Assembly: GCF_046764005.1 (NCBI RefSeq)
Contig: NZ_JBKOFW010000004.1
Span: forward strand, 325,853-389,852
Length of the DNA: 64,000 nucleotides
Reading direction: 5' to 3'
Source: Oryzobacter faecalis
GTDB lineage: Bacteria > Actinomycetota > Actinomycetes > Actinomycetales > Dermatophilaceae
Part shown: positions 57,725 to 64,000 of the stretch, in pieces
How the letters are laid out: each line of letters opens with the position of its first letter
Numbering within the stretch: position 1 is the first letter of the stretch
Notes under the pieces: model-generated
What the model was told of the DNA's origin: nothing
Database searches by the model: none
Seen by the model: the letters and a program-made list of their open reading frames with translations, nothing else
Translations under genes and position numbers: made by a program

Positions 57725-59164
57725 GTGACCAGCACGTCCCTCTCCGCCCTCGTCAAGGCCTACGACGTCCGGGGGACGGTCCCCGACCAGCTGAACCCCC
57801 GGGTGGCCCGCGCCCTCGGGGCCGCGTTCGCCGAGGTCGTCGTCCTCCCCGAGGGGGCCACGGGCTGCGTCCTCGCCCACGACATGCGCGCCTCCGGCCC
57901 CGAGCTCGTCGCCGCCTTCGCCGAGGGCGTCCGCAGCCGCGGCGCCGACGTCACCCTCGCCGGCCTCGCGAGCACCGACGGGCTGTACTACGCGAGCGGC
58001 GCCCTCGACCTCCCGGGCGCGATGTTCACGGCGAGCCACAACCCGGCGGAGTACAACGGCATCAAGCTGTGCCGTGCCGGCGCCCGACCCGTGGGCCAGG
58101 ACAGCGGTCTCGCCGACGTCCGGACCCTCGCCGAGCGCATCCTCGACGGCGAGGTCACCGACCCCACGGGCACCACCCCCGGCGCGCTCCGCGAGCGCGA
58201 CGTCCTCGCCGACTACGCGGCCTTCCTCCGCGACCTCGTCGACCTCTCCGGAGGGCGTCCGCTCACGGTGGTCGTCGACGCCGGCAACGGGATGGGCGGG
58301 CTCACGGTCCCGGCGGTCCTCGGCTCCGAGGCCGGCCTGGCGCCCTTGCCGCTCGAGGTCGTCCCGCTCTACTTCGAGCTCGACGGCACCTTCCCGAACC
58401 ACGAGGCGAACCCGCTCGACCCGAAGAACCTCGTCGACCTCCAGGCCGCGGTCCCGGCGCACGGGGCCGACCTCGGCCTCGCCTTCGACGGCGACGCCGA
58501 CCGGTGCTTCGTCGTCGACGAGCGCGGCAACCCGGTGAGCCCCAGCGCCATCACCGCGCTCATCGCCCGCCGCGAGGTCGCCCGGGCGGTGGCCGGGGGC
58601 GAGCAGGTCGAGGACGTCGCGATCGTGCACAACGTCATCACCTCGGCGCAGGTCCCCGAGGTCATCGCCGACACGGGTGCCCGCGCCGTGCGCACCCGCG
58701 TGGGGCACTCGTTCATCAAGGCCGAGATGGCGCGCCACGGGGCGGTGTTCGGCGGCGAGCACAGCGCCCACTACTACTTCCGCGACTTCTGGTTCGCCGA
58801 CACCGGGATGCTCGCGGCGCTGCACGTCCTCGCCGCCCTCGGCGAGCAGGACGCGCCGCTCAGCTCCCTCATGGCCGACCTCCAGCGCTACGCCGCGTCG
58901 GGCGAGGTCAACTCGACGGTCGAGGACGCCGCCACGGCCACCGAGCGCGTCCGCGCCTGGGCGTCCGGCCGGCACGTGGCGACCGACGAGCTCGACGGGC
59001 TCACCCTCACCCACGCCGGCGACGGCACCGGCGCCGACCCGATGTGGTGGCTCAACCTGCGGGCCTCGAACACCGAGCCACTGCTCCGGCTCAACGTCGA
59101 GGCCGAGGACGTCGCCACGATGGAGCGGGTCCGCGACGAGGTCCTCGCCCTCGTCCGCTCCTGA
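57725..59164 (+). CDS. manB: Phosphomannomutase/phosphoglucomutase
   Basis: 479 residues from GTG, 8 nt behind TAGGCT. Active-site serine Ser104 in 'FTASHNPAEYNGIKLC', the metal loop 'FDGDADRCFVVD' (Asp255, Asp257, Asp259), the sugar-binding 'GGEHSAHYYF' and the phosphate-binding 'RASNTEPLLRLNVEA' are all present. It interconverts mannose 6- and 1-phosphate (possibly glucose as well) and feeds GDP-mannose for wall glycans. The order DUF3499-manB-Trm112-SIS matches mycobacteria. Confidence 0.95.
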   Translation: MTSTSLSALVKAYDVRGTVPDQLNPRVARALGAAFAEVVVLPEGATGCVLAHDMRASGPELVAAFAEGVRSRGADVTLAGLASTDGLYYASGALDLPGAMFTASHNPAEYNGIKLCRAGARPVGQDSGLADVRTLAERILDGEVTDPTGTTPGALRERDVLADYAAFLRDLVDLSGGRPLTVVVDAGNGMGGLTVPAVLGSEAGLAPLPLEVVPLYFELDGTFPNHEANPLDPKNLVDLQAAVPAHGADLGLAFDGDADRCFVVDERGNPVSPSAITALIARREVARAVAGGEQVEDVAIVHNVITSAQVPEVIADTGARAVRTRVGHSFIKAEMARHGAVFGGEHSAHYYFRDFWFADTGMLAALHVLAALGEQDAPLSSLMADLQRYAASGEVNSTVEDAATATERVRAWASGRHVATDELDGLTLTHAGDGTGADPMWWLNLRASNTEPLLRLNVEAEDVATMERVRDEVLALVRS

Positions 59165-59277
59165 CGAGGAGCGGCGGAGCCGCCGGCACCCTGCCGCGGA
59201 CCCGCCTGCTGCGCGGCGCCGCCCGCCGTGGGAGGATCGAGGACGGCCCACCACCTCCGAGAGGACCCCGACCCGCC

Positions 59278-59481
59278 ATGACCGAGCAGGCCTCCACCTC
59301 GCCGATCGAGCCCTGGCTGCGCGAGATCCTCCGCTGCCCCGCGTGCCGCAGCGAGCTGCGCGACGCCGACGGCGAGCAGGGCCCCGAGCTCGTCTGCACC
59401 AGTGCCACCTGCGGCCTCGCCTACCGCATCGAGGACGGCGTGCCCGTCCTCCTCGTCGACGAGGCCCGCCGTCCGGCCTGA
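59278..59481 (+). CDS. Trm112-like zinc-ribbon protein
   Basis: 67 residues from ATG, with GAGAGGA about 14 nt upstream. Four cysteines in 'LRCPACRSELRD' and 'VCTSATCGLAY' form a small zinc ribbon, then 'RIEDGVPVLL', the YcaR/Trm112 ending. Members support methyltransferases or other partners. Conserved between manB and the SIS gene. Confidence 0.9.
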   Translation: MTEQASTSPIEPWLREILRCPACRSELRDADGEQGPELVCTSATCGLAYRIEDGVPVLLVDEARRPA

Positions 59482-59531
59482 CCCGCGTCCGCGAGCCAGC
59501 GACACCCACCAACCCCACGAGGACGCCACCG

Positions 59532-60692
59532 ATGCCCTGGGTCGACGAGAACCGGCTCGATGACGAGGGCGCCCTCCAGGCCCTCGACACCCGCGACTCC
59601 CTCCGCTCGCTCGCGTCGGCGGGCGCCCAGGTCCGCCGCGCCCTCGTCTCCGCGCAGGAGGCGGGGATCGAGCGCGTCTCCGGCGGCGAGCGCCCCCGCT
59701 CGGTGCTCGTCGCGGCCCTCGGCGGCTCCAGCCTGGTGTGCGACGTCCTCGACCTCCTCGCCGAGCCCGGGTCGCCCGTCCCGGTCCTGACCCGCCGCGA
59801 CGCCCCGCTGCCCGGCTGGGTCGGCCCGCTCGACCTCGTCATCGCCGTCAGCCAGTCCGGCCGCGCGGCCGGTCCCCTCGCCCTGGCCGCGGAGGCCGCC
59901 CGGCGCGGCGCCTCGCTCCTCACGGTCGGGTCCGCCGACAGCCCGCTCGCCGACGTCAGCGCACGTGCCCGCGGCGTCCACGTCGACGTCGCCCTCTCCA
60001 CGCCGAGCTCGCGCACGGCCCTGTGGAGCCTCCTCACGCCGGTCCTCCTCGCGGCCGACGCCATGGGCCTGGCCCGGGTGCCGCGCACGACGCTGGAGCG
60101 GGTCGCCGACGTCCTCGACGAGGTCGCCGAGGAGTGCCGCCCGTCGAGCGAGTCGTTCGTCAACCCGGCCAAGGCCCTCGCCGTCGGCCTCGGTGAGACG
60201 GTGCCGGTCGTCCTCGGCGACGGCCCCCTCACCGGGGTCGCCGCCTGCCGGGCCGCCTCGATGATGGCGCGCACCGCCCGCGTCCCCGCCACCCACGGCG
60301 CGCTCCCGGACGCCGCCTCGCAGGTCGTGGCGACCCTGGACGGGCCCTTCGGCTCCGGAGCCCCCGGGGGCTCGGGCAGCGGCGCCCGCGGCGACGACAT
60401 CTTCGCCGACCCCTACCTCGACGGGCCGGCGGCACCGCGCCTGGGCCTGCTCGTCCTGCGCGACCCCGACCTCGACCCGCAGCTGCGCGGCCTCGCCGAC
60501 GCCGTCGTCGCGTCGGCCCGCGAGTCGGGCGCCGTCGTCCTCGAGCAGGAGGCACGCACCGGCGAACCCATCGAGCGGCTCGCCTCCCTCGTCGGGCTCA
60601 CCGACTTCGCCGCCACCTACCTCGCCCTCGGGCTCGGCCTCGACCCGTCGGTCTCCCGGCACGTCACCGAGCTGCGCGACCGCACCGGCTGA
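59532..60692 (+). CDS. SIS-domain protein, TobH/phosphomannose-isomerase-like
   Basis: 386 residues from ATG, with a GAGGA about 9 nt upstream. N-terminal SIS fold: 'SVLVAALGGSSLVCDVLDLL' and 'LDLVIAVSQSGRAAGPLAL'; C-terminal part resembles the bifunctional glucose/mannose-6-phosphate isomerase family ('NPAKALAVGLGETVPVVLG'). Homologues of this position are known as TobH proteins. In mycobacteria the next gene is manA; here manA is not in the window, so this protein may supply the isomerase step for the adjacent ManB. That is inference. Confidence 0.87.
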   Translation: MPWVDENRLDDEGALQALDTRDSLRSLASAGAQVRRALVSAQEAGIERVSGGERPRSVLVAALGGSSLVCDVLDLLAEPGSPVPVLTRRDAPLPGWVGPLDLVIAVSQSGRAAGPLALAAEAARRGASLLTVGSADSPLADVSARARGVHVDVALSTPSSRTALWSLLTPVLLAADAMGLARVPRTTLERVADVLDEVAEECRPSSESFVNPAKALAVGLGETVPVVLGDGPLTGVAACRAASMMARTARVPATHGALPDAASQVVATLDGPFGSGAPGGSGSGARGDDIFADPYLDGPAAPRLGLLVLRDPDLDPQLRGLADAVVASARESGAVVLEQEARTGEPIERLASLVGLTDFAATYLALGLGLDPSVSRHVTELRDRTG

Positions 60693-60738
60693 CCCCCGCG
60701 AACGCACCAGAACCCGCCGCGCGTGCGGACACGGCTCG

Positions 60739-60776
60739 CGACGGCGGCCTCGGCCGCTCAGCGGGAAGCGCCGTCG
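60739..60776. terminator. Hairpin between SIS and YbaK genes
   Basis: 8-bp stem 'cgacggcg' (60739-60746) and 'cgccgtcg' (60769-60776) directly after the YbaK stop on the minus strand; the loop contains a second small stem. Convergent gene pair. Confidence 0.45.
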
Positions 60777-61310
60777 TCAGGTCGGGTTCGCGAGGGCGAG
60801 GCGCTCGGCGTTGGGGAGCGCGAGGAGGGCGCCCGCCTCCAGGACGAGCTTGCTGCGACGGACCCCGCTGCCGATGCAGACCTCGCCGGCCTCGGCCACG
60901 GCGTCGTCGACGAGCACGGCCCAGTCGCCGGGGAGCCCCACGGGGGTGATGCCGCCGAACTCCATCCCCGTGAGGCGCACGGCGTCGTCGTGAGGAGCGA
61001 ACGAGATCTTGCGGGCGCCGAGGTGGCGGCGCACGACGCCGTTGATGTCGGCGCGGTGCGTCGCGAGGACCATGACGGCGGCGTAGGTCGTCACACCCGC
61101 ACGCTTCGCCGCGACGACGACGCAGTTCGCGCTCTTCGCGACGTCGACGTCGTAGGCCTCGCACAGCGCGGCCGTGTCGGCGAGCGTCGGGTCGATCTCG
61201 GCGACGAGGAGCCCTGGCACGGTCGCGGCGACGGCGGCCACCGGGGGAGCCAGCAGCTCGGGGTGCGCGGGGGCGGGGGCCCAGGTGAGTGTTCCGCGGG
61301 CGGTCGGCAT
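60777..61310 (-). CDS. YbaK/EbsC-type aminoacyl-tRNA deacylase
   Basis: 177 residues from ATG, 7 nt behind TAGCGT. Family landmarks: 'ALCEAYDVDVAKSANCVVVA', 'ARKISFAPHDDAVRLTGMEF' and 'CIGSGVRRSKLVLEAGALL'. Such proteins hydrolyse mischarged tRNA (for example Cys-tRNA-Pro). The lysine and Gly-rich loops needed for tRNA end binding are present. Replaces manA in the otherwise conserved gene order. Confidence 0.9.
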   Translation of the reverse strand: MPTARGTLTWAPAPAHPELLAPPVAAVAATVPGLLVAEIDPTLADTAALCEAYDVDVAKSANCVVVAAKRAGVTTYAAVMVLATHRADINGVVRRHLGARKISFAPHDDAVRLTGMEFGGITPVGLPGDWAVLVDDAVAEAGEVCIGSGVRRSKLVLEAGALLALPNAERLALANPT

Positions 61311-61317
61311 GGGCCTC

Positions 61318-61323
61318 ACGCTA
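61318..61323 (-). promoter_or_regulatory. Leaderless -10, YbaK gene
   Basis: TAGCGT, 7 nt before the ATG. Confidence 0.55.
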
Positions 61324-61356
61324 ACCGCCGCGGTGCCCGCACCGGTCCACCGCGGC

Positions 61357-61668
61357 TCAGCGGGCCCAGGCCGAGCCTCCGTGGCGCGGGTCCTCACGGT
61401 CCTCCGGGTCCACGACGGCCGCGCGGGCGTCCTCGGTCGCCTCCTCGGGGGAGCCGTGCCACGGCTCGCCGTCTCCCGGTGCGGGGATCGGCTCGACCTT
61501 GTCGCCCATCGCCGCCGCTCGCTCGACGGCGTCCGCGGACATCCCCTCGATGTCGGCCGCCTGCGCCTGCCACATCCGCCGGGGCTTCTCGGCACGGGCC
61601 TCGTCGGCGGCTCGCTGCTCGGCGCGGGCTCGCTCCATGGCCTCGTCGGACGGCTCTCTGGTGTCCAT
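61357..61668 (-). CDS. Small acidic hypothetical protein
   Basis: 103 residues; the ATG has an excellent AGGAG 7 nt upstream, the main reason to accept it. Composition is Glu/Ala/Arg/Asp-rich: a helical charged part ('SDEAMERARAEQRAADEARA') then a loop with Gly/Pro. No membrane segment, cysteine or known domain. I do not recognise it. It may be a cytoplasmic adaptor or simply a lineage-specific protein. Confidence 0.65.
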   Translation of the reverse strand: MDTREPSDEAMERARAEQRAADEARAEKPRRMWQAQAADIEGMSADAVERAAAMGDKVEPIPAPGDGEPWHGSPEEATEDARAAVVDPEDREDPRHGGSAWAR

Positions 61669-62135
61669 GCGACGGCTCCTACCCGCACCAGCGCCGTCCA
61701 TGCGAAGGGACCGGGCCGCCGCACCCCCTGCGGGTACGACGGCCCGGCCGCCCGAGGGGCGGGGGCCGGGTCCGGGGTCGGTGACAGCGGACCGGGACCC
61801 CGACGTCCCCTCCGACGCCATCTCCTGGTCCGTCGTCACCGACGGTGGCGGACCCTGCACCCGCCGCGTGCGTCGTCGTCTCGGCCGCACGATCCACCCA
61901 CTGACGTGCGCGGATACCTGGTATTCGACCGGATGACGGCGCGTCACGGGGGTTTCGTGACCAGGCGTTCGACCCTTCGACAGGGGGTACCCCGTGGCGT
62001 CCGCGGATGGGGGAGCGGTGGCCGTGCTGCGCTAGACTGGGTCGCTGCCGGCGCGGGTGATATCCCTCCACACACGTGCGGCCCAGAAGGGCGACGCCGG
62101 GTCAACCACACCATCTGACTCCAAGGAGCTCACGC
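61669..62135. other. ahcY upstream region
   Basis: 467 bp. A TAGACT hexamer at 62033-62038 is the best ahcY -10, giving a leader of about 90 nt. Inverted repeats: 'ggatacc-t-ggtattc' (61912-61926) and 'gtcacg-N7-cgtgac' (61943-61961), possible regulator sites. I searched for the SAH riboswitch core (GAGGRGCGCUGC) and it is absent. Confidence 0.5.
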
Positions 62136-63584
<1,449 letters not shown>

Positions 63585-63616
63585 TATGTAGGGCTGCTCT
63601 GTCAAGGGGGCATGGT

Positions 63617-63651
63617 GAGGCGCCGCCGGGCTGGTTGCTCGGCGGCGCCTC
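63617..63651. terminator. Terminator after ahcY
   Basis: 11-bp perfect stem 'gaggcgccgcc' (63617-63627) and 'ggcggcgcctc' (63641-63651), loop 13 nt, followed by 'gtcgttctc'. 32 bp after the ahcY stop. Confidence 0.75.
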
Positions 63652-63852
63652 GTCGTTCTCGCCGGGGCCGAGGGCGCGTGTCTGTCGACGGCGCGGTCAG
63701 TCTGATATGCGCGGGTTCGGTTCCGCAGGGCGGTGTTTCGGCTGGAGCCGTCGCGCGGTCTGAGTTCGAGCGTGGCCTCGGGGGCTGCTCACAGTAGCCA
63801 TAGCGGGTGGGCTCCTCGCGCTGCGTTCGGCGGGGCGGGAACGAGTTCGGGG
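63652..63852. other. Region between the ahcY terminator and the transposase fragment
   Basis: About 200 bp of less GC-biased DNA with no ORF. An 8-bp sequence 'ctgatatg' occurs here (63702-63709) and at the ahcY stop (63581-63588). It may contain the right end of an IS110-like element; the exact border is not defined. Confidence 0.45.
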
Positions 63853-64000
63853 TTAGTCGTCCATGACGGCCAGGGACCAGCACCAGCCGGCGAGCTCGCG
63901 GGCGATGGCGGTGCAGGTGATGGTGAACCGCCCCGGGTTCAGTGGAGAGTCAGGTGTCCTTCCTCGGCGATCGCCGGGGAGGGGTGTTGGGCAGCGTAGT
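63853..64000 (-). mobile_element. IS110-like transposase, C-terminal fragment at window edge
   Basis: Minus-strand frame open from the window end to a TAA at 63853-63855. The tail 'TAIARELAGWCWSLAVMDD' is the ending of IS110-family transposases ('ARELAGF/WxWxLA'). Only 48 residues are visible, so completeness is unknown. The IS110 family assignment rests on this ending only. Confidence 0.65.

Noticed and set aside
61669..62135. SAH or SAM riboswitch upstream of ahcY
   Set aside because: Neither the conserved SAH core nor a SAM-I/SAM-II like core is present.

Overview
This window is very GC-rich DNA from an actinomycete (Actinomycetota). The evidence is a WhiB regulator, the CofD/CofE pair for coenzyme F420, actinobacterial marker families (DUF3499, TIGR03089, DUF5719, Trm112-like, TobH-like SIS protein), many GTG starts, GTGA/ATGA gene overlaps, and many genes whose start codon sits 6-9 nt behind a -10 hexamer (apparent leaderless transcripts). 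The TagF/TagGH/LCP gene content and gene order suggest Micrococcales, perhaps an Intrasporangiaceae-like organism. That placement is inference.

Layout. 1-5.1 kb: end of a Gfo/Idh/MocA oxidoreductase, then a leftward operon of three glycosyltransferases and a Wzx-type flippase. 5.2-6.4 kb: acyl-CoA dehydrogenase. 6.4-11 kb: three LCP-family glycopolymer ligases. 11-22.6 kb: a teichoic-acid-like block with a tandem double TagF enzyme, a TagF-glycosyltransferase fusion in one operon with a TagG/TagH ABC exporter, GT2 enzymes and a large membrane protein. It is interrupted by a 0.77 kb convergent intergenic region holding two minisatellites. 22.8-31.5 kb: three secreted wall proteins (SpoIID-CWB2, amidase-CWB2, M15-like peptidase with five PG-binding modules) around a CoA-transferase pair. 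31.6-39 kb: TIGR03089 protein, a GT2-TagF fusion, GT4, TagD and a membrane protein. 39-48.2 kb: HisN-like phosphatase, HxlR/thioesterase divergent pair, topoisomerase IB, and an operon of two glycosyltransferases, an integral membrane protein, a methyltransferase and an AlkA-like glycosylase. 48.4-49.4 kb: solitary AbiEi-like protein. 49.5-63.6 kb: a conserved block (cofE, cofD, whiB, GT2, DUF5719, metallopeptidase, DUF3499, manB, Trm112, SIS, ahcY) that I recognise as the whiB2-manB-sahH neighbourhood of mycobacteria. The last 0.15 kb is the C-terminus of an IS110-like transposase.

How it fits together. TagD makes CDP-glycerol; three unusual TagF-type proteins could build poly(glycerol-phosphate)-like chains on lipid-linked glycans made by the many glycosyltransferases; TagGH and the Wzx-like flippase would export them; the LCP proteins would ligate them to peptidoglycan; CWB2 and PG-binding proteins may dock on the finished wall. 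The window therefore looks like a surface glycopolymer island. Its most unusual parts are the fused TagF enzymes, two families of palindromic intergenic repeats, and the minisatellite cluster.
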